Program-made: the position numbers and the translations under genes | Shown here: piece after piece, positions 35,596-45,705 of the stretch | How the letters are laid out: each line of letters begins with the position of its first letter | Position numbering within the stretch: position 1 is the first letter of the stretch | The notes under the pieces: model-generated | Database searches by the model: none | What the model was told of the DNA's origin: nothing | What the model saw: only the letters and a program-made list of their open reading frames with translations | Source: Prochlorococcus sp. AG-363-P08 | GTDB lineage: Bacteria; Cyanobacteriota; Cyanobacteriia; PCC-6307; Cyanobiaceae | NCBI GenBank assembly: GCA_003278195.1 | Contig: QCGE01000005.1 | Location: 1-64,000, forward strand | Direction of reading: 5' to 3' | Length of the DNA: 64,000 nucleotides

Positions 35596-38500
35596 TTGCT
35601 GCCAAGAAGTTCGCCAATATTGCTTGTCGGGTTAATAACCCCGATTTTTTTTGGTGGTTTTTCGGCTGGCTCCCGAGCGGAAATTGGAGCTAATACTCTT
35701 GACAAGCCAGAGAATTCAAAAGCTAAGCCACAAAGTCAGTCGACTGAGTTGATAGAGGAAAAGAGTTCAGAGGGAATATTTCCTTTGAAGGCTTTTCAAT
35801 TGGAGGCTGATAATCAGATATATGACACAAGAAAAAATATCTTTATTGCAGAAGGGAATGTAAAGCTAGTTATTAATGGTGCTTTTTTACGGGCCGATCA
35901 AATCGAATTTAATCGCTTATCTCAATCAATTAGAGCTAAAGGAAGTGTTCGCTTTTCAAAAGGATCAAATTATTTTCAGGCTAGCTCTTTTCAATACAAC
36001 CTTGAGAAAAAAACTGGTGAATTAAATGATGTTTATGGTGTTTTAGATCTTGATAATGCATTATTTGACTTTTTACTTGAAGAGGCTAATCCAAGTGATG
36101 TTGAACTAAAAAAAGATCTTTCTTCCCCTCCTCTTCAGTCAAAGGATTTCAAGGAGGCAAGTCAAGAAGATCTTGGAATGGCCTGCCCTCCAAATATCCC
36201 TCAGTTACCTGATTGGCAGCCTCATCCATGGGGGATTACTGCTTGGGGTGGTCAGATGATTGATTCGAGCTTTGGAGACGCTTTTGTGTTTAAGGGACGT
36301 AAAAGACCTGAATACCTTTTTGGAATTGGATTACAAAAAAGGATATATCGCTCTGGAATTTTCTCATTGGAGCTTGAGGCAGATGCATTTAGGCATCAAG
36401 CGCTTAAGCAGTCTGGTGGAAAATTTAACCAGTCGGTTCCTTACGCAGATTCTCCTGCACAAAATTTTTCTGAAGGAATTTTAGGAATTGGAGCAAGGAT
36501 TTGGGTTCAACCATGGCTTAGTTTTGCCTTGGTTGAAGGAATAAGTTATTACACAGAGCTGGGAAGCTATGAAAAAACTTTTAGAGAGAAGGCAGGTCAG
36601 TTGCTTAATTATTTGGGATTTGAAATTGAGGCAAGTATAAATAGAAGGCTATCTTTGGTTGGACGCCTGCACCATCGCTCTGGCGCTTTTGGATTGTATA
36701 ATGGTGTGCATGGAGGAGGTAATGGATATATTGCAGGATTTAGATATCGTTGGGGAAAAGATAAGGTTAAAAGACCTAACTATCAAATCAAACCTCCTAT
36801 TGGATGTAGAACCTCAAATACGAATGTAGAGGCAAAAGAGGAAATCTCTCCACTAAACATATTACAAGAAAAAGAGTTGACTAAATCAGAAGATATTTCT
36901 GGAATTAATTCATCAGATTCTTCTTATGAAAGATCTACTGAATCTTTAAAAATCACTTCAAGAACTCTTTCTAGAGGTGAAGAAGAAGTAAGAAGAGCAA
37001 AATATATTTCTTCAATTAATCAAAGAATTGATAGCTTGGAACTTCAAAAGTCATTGACAGTAGAAAAACGTTTTGGTGTTCCTGAAGCACTAAGAAACTT
37101 AGATGATAAAAATGTATATGGTGGAATTAAGCCGCCACAGCTTACGAGTATTGGAAATACAAAATTTATTAAAGGGCGTATAACACGTTGGAGAGTTCAG
37201 GCCTCAAAAGTTTTGATTACAGAGGATGGCTGGAAGGCTGAAAGAATGGCATTTAGCAATGATCCTTATACCCCAGCGCAAACGATGGTAGAGGCTGAGG
37301 ATGTTATTGCAGAAGAACAGAAAGATGGTTCAACTATCATTAAGACAGGAAGTAATCGACTTGTTTTAGAACAGAGGTTGTCTATCCCTGTTTCAAGAAG
37401 ACATAAAGTTGAGAAAGTTGAAGAAGTTGAAAATTGGTGGGTATTAGGAATTGATAGAGAGGATCGCGATGGATTTTATGTTGGGCGTAACTTAAAGCCA
37501 ATCAAGCTAACTGAAAATTATAGTTTGTCCTTGCAACCTCAATTTAATTTTCAGCGTGCATTAGATGGTAAAACCAAAAGCTATATAGCACCAGGATCAT
37601 CTAGTGAGAGTGATGAGATCAGACAAAGTTCTGAATTTTCTGACTTATTTGGCTTAGAGGCTATTTTAGATGGAAAGATTTTTGACTGGAATCTGCAGTC
37701 TAATGCAGACATTAGTACTTTTAATAGTACAAATTTTCTTAATGGAAGTCGTTATTGGGGAGGGCTGACAAAAAATTCTACCTTACCAATTATTGGTAAT
37801 TTTGATACAAGATTATTTAGTGCTTATCGATATCGAGCATGGAATGGATCTCTTGGTGAGACCAATATATATTCGGCAATAGGTGCATTCCTTCAGAAGA
37901 AGGGTGATTGGGAATTTGGGAATTCAAAAAACAATTATTTGTTTAGAGTAGGACTAGGTAATTATCAGGCAGAAAATTATAGATCTGAGAGTTTGTCTGA
38001 TTTATGGAGAGGAAATATTTATGGATCAATGACAAGTATCTATGAGCTAATAGCGGGTCAGATGGCTCCTCTAGATTCTCAAAATGCATATAGATATTCT
38101 CCAGTTGCAATAAAACCTGGCTTGTCTTTTAATACTAATATTAACTTCTCTTTCTCTGCTTATGGCGATGGTAGAAAGCAATCTACATTTGGCCTAAGTG
38201 GAGGCCCTACATTGACTTTAGGGACTTTTACTAAAAAGTTTTTTGACTATACACGTTTTTCTCTTACTACTGGAGGCACCTTTAAGCAGGGCTCAAGCCC
38301 CTTTAGTTTTGATCAGGCTATTGATCTTGGAACTTTAGGCTTGGGTATTACTCAGCAGATTTATGGTGCCTTGGTGGTTGATGCTGGATTTGAATATAAT
38401 ATTGATCCAGCTTCCAGTAATTATGGGGAAATGATTAATTCAAATGTTGAGTTTAGGATTCAAAGAAGAGCTTATGATTTTGGTATTTATTATAATCCAT

Positions 38501-38619
38501 ATAAAAAGATAGGTGGATTCAGAATTCGTTTGAATGATTTCAATTTTAATGGAACTGGAATACCTTTTATTCCTAATACATCCGAGAATGAGAAGGAAAA
38601 TGAGAATAGAGTCTTTTGA
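35596..38619 (+). CDS. LptD/OstA-like large outer-membrane protein (DUF3769)
   Basis: A 1007-residue protein with a signal-like N-terminus (PILLVGLITPIFFGGFSAGS), an OstA-type periplasmic domain near residue 70 (RKNIFIAEGNVKLVINGAFLRAD, the beta-taco repeat shared with LptA/LptD), a Ser/Glu-rich low-complexity linker (about 400-470), and a long aromatic-rich beta-strand region ending in RIQRRAYDFGIYYNPYKKIGGFRIR. This is the plan of the cyanobacterial LptD counterpart annotated DUF3769, so LPS insertion is the likely role. The start is a TTG at 35596 with no ATG nearby. Confidence 0.82.
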   Translation: MLPRSSPILLVGLITPIFFGGFSAGSRAEIGANTLDKPENSKAKPQSQSTELIEEKSSEGIFPLKAFQLEADNQIYDTRKNIFIAEGNVKLVINGAFLRADQIEFNRLSQSIRAKGSVRFSKGSNYFQASSFQYNLEKKTGELNDVYGVLDLDNALFDFLLEEANPSDVELKKDLSSPPLQSKDFKEASQEDLGMACPPNIPQLPDWQPHPWGITAWGGQMIDSSFGDAFVFKGRKRPEYLFGIGLQKRIYRSGIFSLELEADAFRHQALKQSGGKFNQSVPYADSPAQNFSEGILGIGARIWVQPWLSFALVEGISYYTELGSYEKTFREKAGQLLNYLGFEIEASINRRLSLVGRLHHRSGAFGLYNGVHGGGNGYIAGFRYRWGKDKVKRPNYQIKPPIGCRTSNTNVEAKEEISPLNILQEKELTKSEDISGINSSDSSYERSTESLKITSRTLSRGEEEVRRAKYISSINQRIDSLELQKSLTVEKRFGVPEALRNLDDKNVYGGIKPPQLTSIGNTKFIKGRITRWRVQASKVLITEDGWKAERMAFSNDPYTPAQTMVEAEDVIAEEQKDGSTIIKTGSNRLVLEQRLSIPVSRRHKVEKVEEVENWWVLGIDREDRDGFYVGRNLKPIKLTENYSLSLQPQFNFQRALDGKTKSYIAPGSSSESDEIRQSSEFSDLFGLEAILDGKIFDWNLQSNADISTFNSTNFLNGSRYWGGLTKNSTLPIIGNFDTRLFSAYRYRAWNGSLGETNIYSAIGAFLQKKGDWEFGNSKNNYLFRVGLGNYQAENYRSESLSDLWRGNIYGSMTSIYELIAGQMAPLDSQNAYRYSPVAIKPGLSFNTNINFSFSAYGDGRKQSTFGLSGGPTLTLGTFTKKFFDYTRFSLTTGGTFKQGSSPFSFDQAIDLGTLGLGITQQIYGALVVDAGFEYNIDPASSNYGEMINSNVEFRIQRRAYDFGIYYNPYKKIGGFRIRLNDFNFNGTGIPFIPNTSENEKENENRVF

Positions 38620-38684
38620 TTTTAAGTGTAAATTAGTTTTGGATTCTCTTTGTCTTCGTACTGATTTTAAGAGCCACTAAAAAA

Positions 38685-39299
38685 TTAGAAATTATTGAGA
38701 TAAGGAAGAGTAGATAATTTGATTTTCATTGCTTCTTCATTCGCAATTAATTGAGATGTTGCGTCCCAGTCACCCTTCAGTAACATCTCCTTGGGGCCAG
38801 GCTCAATATTTAAATCCCAACTTTCTTCCTCATTATTGATTCTTTCTCGGCTGATATCTAGAGTCCAATTTTGGTTGTTTCGATGAACAACTGCTTTTTG
38901 TATTTGCAAAACCTTTGCTTTACTTGCTGTCGCGCAAGGTATTCCTAATGCAAGACAGTTGCCGTAAAAAATTTCAGCAAAGCTTTCTCCTACAATGCCT
39001 CTAATGCCCCACCGCATGAGAGCTTGTGGTGCATGCTCGCGGCTTGACCCACAGCCAAAATTTGCATTGACTATCAAAATATTGCAGCCTTGATTCTCTT
39101 TTTTGTCAAAAGGATGCTCTCCTTGTTTTTCATTTCTATCGTCAGCAAATACATCTTCGCCTAGAGAATTGAAACTTACACATTTGAGATATCTAGCAGG
39201 GATAATCCTATCGGTATCAATGTCATCTCCATTTAGGCTAAAAGCATCCCCATCAATTTTCTTGATAGGCCCTTTTGGAAATGAAGCAGTTGTATTCAT
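38685..39299 (-). CDS. leuD: 3-isopropylmalate dehydratase small subunit
   Basis: Small subunit of the leucine-pathway isomerase that converts 2- to 3-isopropylmalate. The 204-residue protein has DDIDTDRIIPARYL near residue 25 and the NFGCGSSREHAPQAL active-site loop. It lies 18 bases downstream of leuC on the same strand; the two form the leuCD operon. Confidence 0.95.
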   Translation of the reverse strand: MNTTASFPKGPIKKIDGDAFSLNGDDIDTDRIIPARYLKCVSFNSLGEDVFADDRNEKQGEHPFDKKENQGCNILIVNANFGCGSSREHAPQALMRWGIRGIVGESFAEIFYGNCLALGIPCATASKAKVLQIQKAVVHRNNQNWTLDISRERINNEEESWDLNIEPGPKEMLLKGDWDATSQLIANEEAMKIKLSTLPYLNNF

Positions 39300-39317
39300 T
39301 AGTCAATAATAGTTTTT

Positions 39318-40733
39318 TTAGTGATTACCTTTAGTCAATTTTCTTACATCAGTTACTTTCCCCTTGATTGCAGCTGCAGCAACCATTGCAGGGCTCATTA
39401 ATAGGGTTCTTCCATTAGAAGAACCCTGCCTTCCTTTGAAGTTTCTATTGCTAGAGCTAGCACTGATTTGTCTACCTATTAAACGGTCAGAGTTCATTGC
39501 TAAGCACATTGAACATCCTGGTTCCCTCCATTCAAAGCCCGCATCGGTGAAGATTTTGTCAAGTCCTTCAGCTTTAGCTTCTTCTGCTACTTGTTCTGAG
39601 CCAGGTACTACAAAGGCTTTTACCCTTTCTAGAACCTTTTTCCCTTTAGCTATTTTTGCTGCTTCTTTTAAATCACTAATACGACCATTTGTGCAGCTGC
39701 CAATAAAGCAGACCTCTACTTCTGTGCCTTCTATTGGGGAACCTGGAGTAAACCCCATATATTTGTAGGCTTCTTCAGCTATTTGGCGTTCTTCAGGAGG
39801 AAGTGTTTCTGGTAATGGGATTTTTTCTTCAATAGATATGCCTTGTCCAGGAGTTATTCCCCATGTGACGGTAGGACTTATTTTTGATGCCTCAAAAGTA
39901 ATTTCATCGTCATAAATGGCTCTCTCATCACTCGCTAGGCTTTTCCACCATTTAAGAGCTCTTTCCCAATAAATTCCTTTAGGTGCGTGGAGCTTGTTAT
40001 GTAGATAAGAAAAAGTTTCAGCGTCTGGATTCACATATCCGCATCTCGCCCCACCTTCAATTGCCATATTGCATATGGTCATTCTCTCTTCCATGGAGAG
40101 GGACTCAATTGCTGGCCCTGCAAATTCATATGCATATCCAACTCCTCCTTTCACTCCTAACACTTGGATGATGTGCAATATCAGATCTTTTGCAAAAACG
40201 CCATTACTTAATTGTCCGCTTACCCATATGCGGCGAACTTTGAGCTTATTCATTGACAAGGTTTGGCTAGCTAAAACATCTCTGACTTGACTTGTCCCAA
40301 TACCGAAGGCAATTGCGCCAAATGCCCCATGGGTTGAAGTATGAGAATCCCCGCAAGCAATCGTCATCCCAGGTTGTGTAAGGCCTAGTTCTGGGGCAAT
40401 CACATGAACAATGCCTTGTTTTCCACTCCCTAGTCCATGCAGTGTTATCCCTTGTTCATGGCAGTTTTTTTCAAGCGTAGAAAGCATCTCTTCTGCTAGA
40501 GGATCTTCGAAAGGCCTAAGTTGACTAGTTGTAGGAACTATGTGATCAACTGTTGCGACAGTTCTTTCTGGACAAATAACTTTGAGGCCTTTCTCCCGCA
40601 ATGCCGCGAAAGCTTGAGGACTAGTTACTTCATGGATGAGATGCAGTCCTACAAATAGTTGAGTCGAACCTCCTGGCAGCTTTGCAACTTGATGGAGATC
40701 CCAGACCTTGTCATAAAGGGTTTTAGCGCTCAC
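39318..40733 (-). CDS. leuC: 3-isopropylmalate dehydratase large subunit
   Basis: Aconitase-family subunit carrying the [4Fe-4S] cluster. The 471-residue protein has cluster cysteines in [14 protein letters not shown] and [12 protein letters not shown], plus [14 protein letters not shown]. It begins [16 protein letters not shown] and is immediately upstream of leuD. The gap to cinA upstream is 27 bases. Confidence 0.96.
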   Translation of the reverse strand: MSAKTLYDKVWDLHQVAKLPGGSTQLFVGLHLIHEVTSPQAFAALREKGLKVICPERTVATVDHIVPTTSQLRPFEDPLAEEMLSTLEKNCHEQGITLHGLGSGKQGIVHVIAPELGLTQPGMTIACGDSHTSTHGAFGAIAFGIGTSQVRDVLASQTLSMNKLKVRRIWVSGQLSNGVFAKDLILHIIQVLGVKGGVGYAYEFAGPAIESLSMEERMTICNMAIEGGARCGYVNPDAETFSYLHNKLHAPKGIYWERALKWWKSLASDERAIYDDEITFEASKISPTVTWGITPGQGISIEEKIPLPETLPPEERQIAEEAYKYMGFTPGSPIEGTEVEVCFIGSCTNGRISDLKEAAKIAKGKKVLERVKAFVVPGSEQVAEEAKAEGLDKIFTDAGFEWREPGCSMCLAMNSDRLIGRQISASSSNRNFKGRQGSSNGRTLLMSPAMVAAAAIKGKVTDVRKLTKGNH

Positions 40734-40760
40734 AAGGTTGAGGAGAGTTAGCCGATGACA

Positions 40761-42053
40761 TTAGCGTCGTTCAAGCAGCATTAAGCGTATTAGATCAAGG
40801 CTGCGAATCACGCTAAGTCTTTGAATGTTAGGCCTAGAAAGGTGTTCTCCAAAATTTTCAAGACTGGTTTTATGGCTTTGGAGATTTGTTACTGCGATGT
40901 GCACAGAACCAACAGGCTTGTCTTTAGTGCCTCCTTCAGGACCAGCCACGCCACTTATGGCAATTGCCCAATTGGATTTAAGTGCTTTTTGAATACCCTG
41001 CGCCATAGCGACAACTGTTTGTGGTGAAACAGCACCATATTTTTCTAGAAGAGTTTTTGGAATGCCAAGTAGATCTTCCTTCGTCTTGTTGGAGTATGCA
41101 ATCACTCCCCCAATAAAATTATTTGATGCACCAGAGATTGAGGTAAATTCAGCACTTAATTGTCCACCAGTGCAAGATTCAGCAACTGCGATTGTTTCAT
41201 TATTTTCTTTTAAAAGATCTAAAACTATCGAGGCTAAGCTGTCTTGATTACTTCCATAAAATAGTTTTCCAGTCCTATCTCTTATTTTGGCTACAACTGG
41301 AGTTATTAATTTTTCCGCTTCTTTATCGGACTTACCTTTTGCTGTGATTCGAAGCTTAACTTCTCCTAGATTTGCATATGGTGCAACAGTGGGATTTTTG
41401 AGTTCAATCAAGTCTGAAACTTTATCAGCAAGATTTGATTCAGAAATCCCTACAAATTTAAGATTTTTGCTGACGAATATACCGTGAAGATCTAAGTTTT
41501 TCCTCAGCCAACTTGCAGTCGTTTGTTTCCACATTGCATGCATCTCTGAGGGGACACCTGGTAAAGCGATTATCGTGAAATTATTCTTGGGACTCCAAAT
41601 AATGCCTGGTGCAGTTCCTAATGGATTCGGAATGATTTCTGCGCTCCTAGGTAGAAAAGCTTGTTTGCGATTTCTTTGAGAAATAATATTTGCTTTCTTA
41701 CTTAGTTTATTTTTGATATCTAGCCAAACCCCATCTCTCTCCTCAAGTTCTGCGTTGAATGCTTTTGCAATTGTTTGAATTGTTATGTCATCTTGTGTTG
41801 GTCCTAGGCCTCCAGTTGTAATAAGAACTCTGCATTTAAGTGCGGACTCTAATATGGCCTTTTTAAGTCGTGATTCGTTGTCTCCAATAACAGTTTGCTT
41901 ATAGTGTGGGATACCAAGTAGTGCTAATTCTTCCGAGATCCACTTTGCATTTGAATTTAGTATATTTCCAAGCAGCAGCTCTGTCCCAATGCAAAGAATC
42001 TCAGTTTCAGTACTTTCCGCAGATAGGGATGTGCTTTTCAACTTACTGGTCAT
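40761..42053 (-). CDS. cinA: CinA-family protein (MoCF-like domain plus NMN deamidase domain)
   Basis: A 430-residue two-domain protein. The N-terminal MoeA/MoCF-like domain has IGTELLLGNILNSNA and TGGLGPTQDD; the C-terminal nicotinamide-mononucleotide deamidase domain has AVAESCTGGQLSAEFTSI, GAVSPQTVVAMA and ISGVAGPEGGT. It is linked to NAD recycling, and to competence in some bacteria. It overlaps the wecA-like gene by 11 bases and lies 27 bases upstream of leuC, so all may share a transcript. Confidence 0.93.
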   Translation of the reverse strand: MTSKLKSTSLSAESTETEILCIGTELLLGNILNSNAKWISEELALLGIPHYKQTVIGDNESRLKKAILESALKCRVLITTGGLGPTQDDITIQTIAKAFNAELEERDGVWLDIKNKLSKKANIISQRNRKQAFLPRSAEIIPNPLGTAPGIIWSPKNNFTIIALPGVPSEMHAMWKQTTASWLRKNLDLHGIFVSKNLKFVGISESNLADKVSDLIELKNPTVAPYANLGEVKLRITAKGKSDKEAEKLITPVVAKIRDRTGKLFYGSNQDSLASIVLDLLKENNETIAVAESCTGGQLSAEFTSISGASNNFIGGVIAYSNKTKEDLLGIPKTLLEKYGAVSPQTVVAMAQGIQKALKSNWAIAISGVAGPEGGTKDKPVGSVHIAVTNLQSHKTSLENFGEHLSRPNIQRLSVIRSLDLIRLMLLERR

Positions 42054-43170
42054 ACTCCTTTACTCCTTGAATTACTCCAGATGGCTCTTGATTTGTACTT
42101 TGAGGTATTAAATCTCTCCGGCTAATTATCACCACTGTTATCAGGATTGCTGTCGCAATTGCTAGCCATAAGAAACGCATTTCAGCATTGGCGACAACCA
42201 GTGAAAGTGAAGCGAGCCATTGTGTGAAAACATAAATCAAAACAACTGTTCTTCTATGACTAAAACCTGCACGTAAGAGTCGATGGTGTATATGACTTCT
42301 ATCTGGGTGAAAAGGTGACCTGCCTTCTTTTAGCCTGCTCATGATTACTGCGGACATATCAGCTAGCGGCAAAGATAAAATTAATAAAGGGAGTAAAAGA
42401 CTGACTGTTGTTACACCTTTTGCAGGGCCAATAATACTAATTGCAGCTAACGTAAAACCTAAAAAATATGATCCACCATCTCCCATGAAAATTCTTGCAG
42501 GGTTGAAGTTATGCCGAAGAAAACCTAGGCATGCGCCAGCAAGGGCAGCTGCTAGAAAACCAGCTGCTATTTGATGCAGGGAAAAGCTAACGGATATGAG
42601 CCCAACAGCTGCTATGCCAGCAACTCCTGCTGCAAGCCCATCAAGCCCATCAAGCCAGTTAATAGCATTAGTTATCCCTACAAGCCAGATTACTGTTGAA
42701 GCAAGGCTTAGAAAGGCTGGTAAAACAACTAAAGACATGCCCTCTCCCATCCATGGGATCTCTATAGTTCCGATTTGAAGCCCTTGGGTCCAAATAGCAA
42801 TTGCGATTGCAATTTGTCCTGCAAGGCGTGGAAGAGGAGGTAGAGCGAATAAGTCGTCTGCTAGTCCAATCGCGAAGAAACATAGGCCGCCTGCCAATGT
42901 TGTCCAAATCAGCTGATCTTTGAGGGGCGGTAAAAAACCGAAACCACCTATTAGCCAGGTAATTGTCAACGCTAGGCAGAAGCCAACAACCATTGCAATT
43001 CCACCTAAACGCACCATTGGAGCCTGATGTTGCGTTCTTTTGTCAGGAGAATCTATGAAGCCGTATCTGAGACTTAGGCCTCTTACACGTGGCACAAGAA
43101 ATGCCGTAAAAAGAGCGGCCAAAAAAAAGGTCGCTAACGCTACAACTAGAGGGCTAATCTCAGGGGTCAC
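42043..43170 (-). CDS. WecA/MraY-superfamily polyprenyl-phosphate GlcNAc-1-phosphate transferase
   Basis: A 375-residue, about 11-helix integral membrane enzyme that attaches a sugar-1-phosphate to a polyprenyl carrier. The superfamily motifs are visible: GLADDLFALPPLPRLAGQ, the NAINWLDGLDGLAAG catalytic loop, RIFMGDGGSYFLGF and the cytosolic HIHHRLLRAGFSHRR segment characteristic of the WecA/TagO branch. It starts glycan assembly for O-antigen or similar polymers. It is upstream of cinA with an 11-base overlap. Confidence 0.9.
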   Translation of the reverse strand: MTPEISPLVVALATFFLAALFTAFLVPRVRGLSLRYGFIDSPDKRTQHQAPMVRLGGIAMVVGFCLALTITWLIGGFGFLPPLKDQLIWTTLAGGLCFFAIGLADDLFALPPLPRLAGQIAIAIAIWTQGLQIGTIEIPWMGEGMSLVVLPAFLSLASTVIWLVGITNAINWLDGLDGLAAGVAGIAAVGLISVSFSLHQIAAGFLAAALAGACLGFLRHNFNPARIFMGDGGSYFLGFTLAAISIIGPAKGVTTVSLLLPLLILSLPLADMSAVIMSRLKEGRSPFHPDRSHIHHRLLRAGFSHRRTVVLIYVFTQWLASLSLVVANAEMRFLWLAIATAILITVVIISRRDLIPQSTNQEPSGVIQGVKEYDQ

Positions 43171-43274
43171 TGAGGCTCTTCTTAGTAAATGGGCAGTGGG
43201 GCTTTAACGAATTAATCCTAGGCAGGTTGTACTTCCTATCAAGTTTTAGTTTCAATCTATCCTCCAACAAATGT

Positions 43275-44549
43275 TTATTTGCTCATTTTGTAAAGGGGAT
43301 ATTTCTTGCAAAGAGCATGAACAGTATCAAGGCACTTTTGCTTGACATTTTCATCTTGAGGATTCAAAAGCCTGTCAGCAATGACATCAGAAACTTCTAT
43401 AAATGCTTGCTGGGTAAATCCTCTTGTCGTAAGTGCTGCAGTCCCTAGCCGAAGTCCGCTAGTGACAAAAGGTGATTCAGGATCAAAGGGAACTGTATTT
43501 TTGTTTGCTGTGATATTAATTCCACTCATAAGTTGATCGGCAATTTTGCCTGTCATTCCAATGCTTCTTAGATCGATTAAAACAATGTGATTGTCAGTCC
43601 CTCCACTTACTACTGCAATACCCCGATCTTCTAGCCGATTGGCGAGGGTTTTGGCGTTGACAACCAGTTGTTCTACATAGGATTTGAAGCTTGGTTGTAG
43701 GGCTTCTTCGAAGGCAACTGCTTTTGCAGCAATTACATGCTCTAAGGGGCCACCTTGACTCCCTGGGAAAACCGACTTATCCAATTTCTTGCCAAGTTCT
43801 TCATCTTTGCAAAGAATTAGTCCTCCTCGAGGCCCTCGAAGGGTTTTATGAGTCGTAGTAGTTACAACATCGCATATAGGAACTGGGTTTGGGTGAATGC
43901 CGGCTGCTACTAACCCTGCGATATGAGCCATGTCAGCAACTAGATATGCTCCAATTTCATCAGCGATATTTCTAAACTCTTCGAAGTTGATTTCCCTGGG
44001 GTAAGCCGAATAACCACAGATGATTAACTTTGGTTTTTCTTCTAATGCGATTTCCCTAATTGAATTCATTTCAAGCTTTTGAGTGGCTTTATCAACTCCG
44101 TAATGAATAGCGTCAAACCATTTTCCGCTTACGTTGACGGGAGAACCATGGGTCAAATGACCTCCATGAGATAGATCCATGCCCATGATTTTGTCGCCAG
44201 GGTTTAACAAAGCGAGAAAAACAGCAAAGTTCGCCTGAGCGCCACTATGTGGTTGGACGTTCGCCCAAGCTGCAGAAAAGAGTTTTTTTGCTCTGTCGAT
44301 TGCTAATTGTTCGATGGCATCTACATGTTCACAACCCCCGTAATATCTTTTGCTGGGTAAGCCTTCTGCATATTTATTTGTCAAGATTGACCCTTGTGCT
44401 TGCATTACTGCCTGAGAAGCAAAGTTTTCACTTGCAATCATTTCTAAATGTTTCTCTTGTCTAAGCAGTTCTTGCTCTATTAGGTCGGCAATTTTTGGGT
44501 CGACTTCAGCTAATAGCTCGTTAATAGGCTCCGGTGAAACAGTTTTCAT
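43275..44549 (-). CDS. glyA: serine hydroxymethyltransferase
   Basis: PLP enzyme interconverting serine and glycine with tetrahydrofolate. The PLP lysine is in [16 protein letters not shown], and [26 protein letters not shown] plus the [11 protein letters not shown] loop are typical. From the ATG at 44549 the protein has 424 residues; the track's TTG at 44561 adds MLEN and is less likely. It is the gene upstream of the wecA-like gene on the minus strand, with a 104-base gap. Confidence 0.96.
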   Translation of the reverse strand: MKTVSPEPINELLAEVDPKIADLIEQELLRQEKHLEMIASENFASQAVMQAQGSILTNKYAEGLPSKRYYGGCEHVDAIEQLAIDRAKKLFSAAWANVQPHSGAQANFAVFLALLNPGDKIMGMDLSHGGHLTHGSPVNVSGKWFDAIHYGVDKATQKLEMNSIREIALEEKPKLIICGYSAYPREINFEEFRNIADEIGAYLVADMAHIAGLVAAGIHPNPVPICDVVTTTTHKTLRGPRGGLILCKDEELGKKLDKSVFPGSQGGPLEHVIAAKAVAFEEALQPSFKSYVEQLVVNAKTLANRLEDRGIAVVSGGTDNHIVLIDLRSIGMTGKIADQLMSGINITANKNTVPFDPESPFVTSGLRLGTAALTTRGFTQQAFIEVSDVIADRLLNPQDENVKQKCLDTVHALCKKYPLYKMSK

Positions 44550-44671
44550 ATTCTCAAGCAAATGGGGTTTGGGGGCTTAGAGAATGATTCGATCTCTTCT
44601 CTGAAGACTCATTTTCCAATTAGAACCAGAGGTTTAAAACCTTTGTGGTGCTTTAAGGACAGTTTTGGAAA

Positions 44672-44745
44672 CGCGCCTGGAGAGATTCGAACTCCCGACC
44701 CTCTGATCCGTAGTCAGATGCTCTAATCCGCTGAGCTACAGGCGC
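44672..44745 (-). tRNA. tRNA-Arg (anticodon ACG)
   Basis: Read on the minus strand: acceptor GCGCCTG pairs with CAGGCGC, D arm GCTC...GAGC, anticodon stem TCTGA/TCAGA with loop CTACGGA giving anticodon ACG (codons CGN via inosine), T arm GGGAG-TTCGAAT-CTCTC. 74 bases; discriminator G; CCA not encoded. Confidence 0.95.
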
Positions 44746-44836
44746 ATGGAAAGTAGTAATAACAACTTATCAAAGAGGCATTTTTCAACTATTTGACCTG
44801 TAGGGGCCACAATCTAATAAATAGCAGATTTTTCTA

Positions 44837-45091
44837 ATGCCAATTAAATGGTATGGCACCTCCGACAAAAGTGATCCAACCTATAAGCACTTTTCCAGGA
44901 TTGTGAACCTGACCCTACATGCAATGAGCTTTGGCGCAATCAACAGTGGGATGTGGTTTTTTCAGCAGGTCAAACATCCATGGGAACATCTCAATTGGTT
45001 TACTGACGCCTGGCTGGTAGTTCTTTTGGTCCATTTGGGCTTTGTAATTTCTAAGAGGCCAGGAGCTGTTGAAAACCAAAGTTCTTCTTGA
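44837..45091 (+). CDS. conserved small membrane protein, function unknown
   Basis: An 84-residue protein with an N-terminal soluble segment (GTSDKSDPTYKHFSRIVN) and two hydrophobic helices (LTLHAMSFGAINSGMWFFQQV and WLVVLLVHLGFVISK). Looks conserved in picocyanobacteria, but I cannot name its family. It lies just after tRNA-Arg and before two other small genes on the same strand, possibly in one transcript. Confidence 0.75.
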   Translation: MPIKWYGTSDKSDPTYKHFSRIVNLTLHAMSFGAINSGMWFFQQVKHPWEHLNWFTDAWLVVLLVHLGFVISKRPGAVENQSSS

Positions 45092-45134
45092 CTTTTCAGC
45101 CTGGTGACTTTTCTAATTTCCCAGACTTACATCT

Positions 45135-45425
45135 ATGAATCTCGATCCGTCTGAGCTTAGAGATCTGCAGATTTCTATCGCTGACCAGATTTATATACAA
45201 GTTGCCAATTGGCGCTTATATCTTGGCGATGCTGGCTTGGCAGAGGCTTTGTCTGTTGAATGTATAGGTAGGTCAGCCAGAGGCCCTTCTGTTGCCGTTA
45301 AGGAAGCATTGGAGGCTATTAAGGTCCCTCTGGCTGGTGGGATGACGAGTTTGCCGTTATCTGAATTAATACCTTCTGAACAAGTTCGTGATTTGCAGGA
45401 GATCTTGGAGCCCTACTGCAGATAA
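45135..45425 (+). CDS. DUF3181-family small protein
   Basis: A 96-residue soluble protein (LRDLQISIADQIYIQVANWRLYLGDAGLAEALS) matching what I recall of DUF3181, a cyanobacterial family of unknown function. It is followed 25 bases later by another conserved small gene on the same strand and preceded by a small membrane protein. Confidence 0.75.
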   Translation: MNLDPSELRDLQISIADQIYIQVANWRLYLGDAGLAEALSVECIGRSARGPSVAVKEALEAIKVPLAGGMTSLPLSELIPSEQVRDLQEILEPYCR

Positions 45426-45450
45426 GGTTTATTCAATTCAGAGAGGCCAC

Positions 45451-45705
45451 GTGCTGATTATCGAGGTCACCAATGCCAGAGATGTCATGCGAAGACGTAT
45501 TGGCAAGTTGGGTGACAGGCTCATTGGAAAAGTTGTGGATGCTGAAGCGGAAGTGGAGAAAGCTTTGATCCAGGAACTAGAAACTGCATTTCAGGAATTC
45601 GGGATTGAAGCACGTATTGTTTCTTCGCAGGGAAAGTTGAGTGGCAAAAAAAATGTTCAAATTCCACTTCAGATAAGGGATGAAAGAAAAATCACTTTGA
45701 ACTGA
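45451..45705 (+). CDS. conserved small helical protein, function unknown
   Basis: From the GTG at 45451 (with AGAGG about 6 bases upstream) the protein is 84 residues, starting LIIEVTNARDVMRRRIGKLGDRLIGK; the track's longer start at 45388 reads through the DUF3181 stop region. A strongly charged helix (VVDAEAEVEKALIQELETAFQEFG) and a short beta-like tail suggest a small soluble protein. I cannot name a family. Its end overlaps the convergent murJ by 14 bases. Confidence 0.75.
   Translation: MLIIEVTNARDVMRRRIGKLGDRLIGKVVDAEAEVEKALIQELETAFQEFGIEARIVSSQGKLSGKKNVQIPLQIRDERKITLN

Noticed and set aside
39364-39768. 134-residue plus-strand ORF
   Set aside because: It is antisense to leuC, whose frame is clearly genuine.
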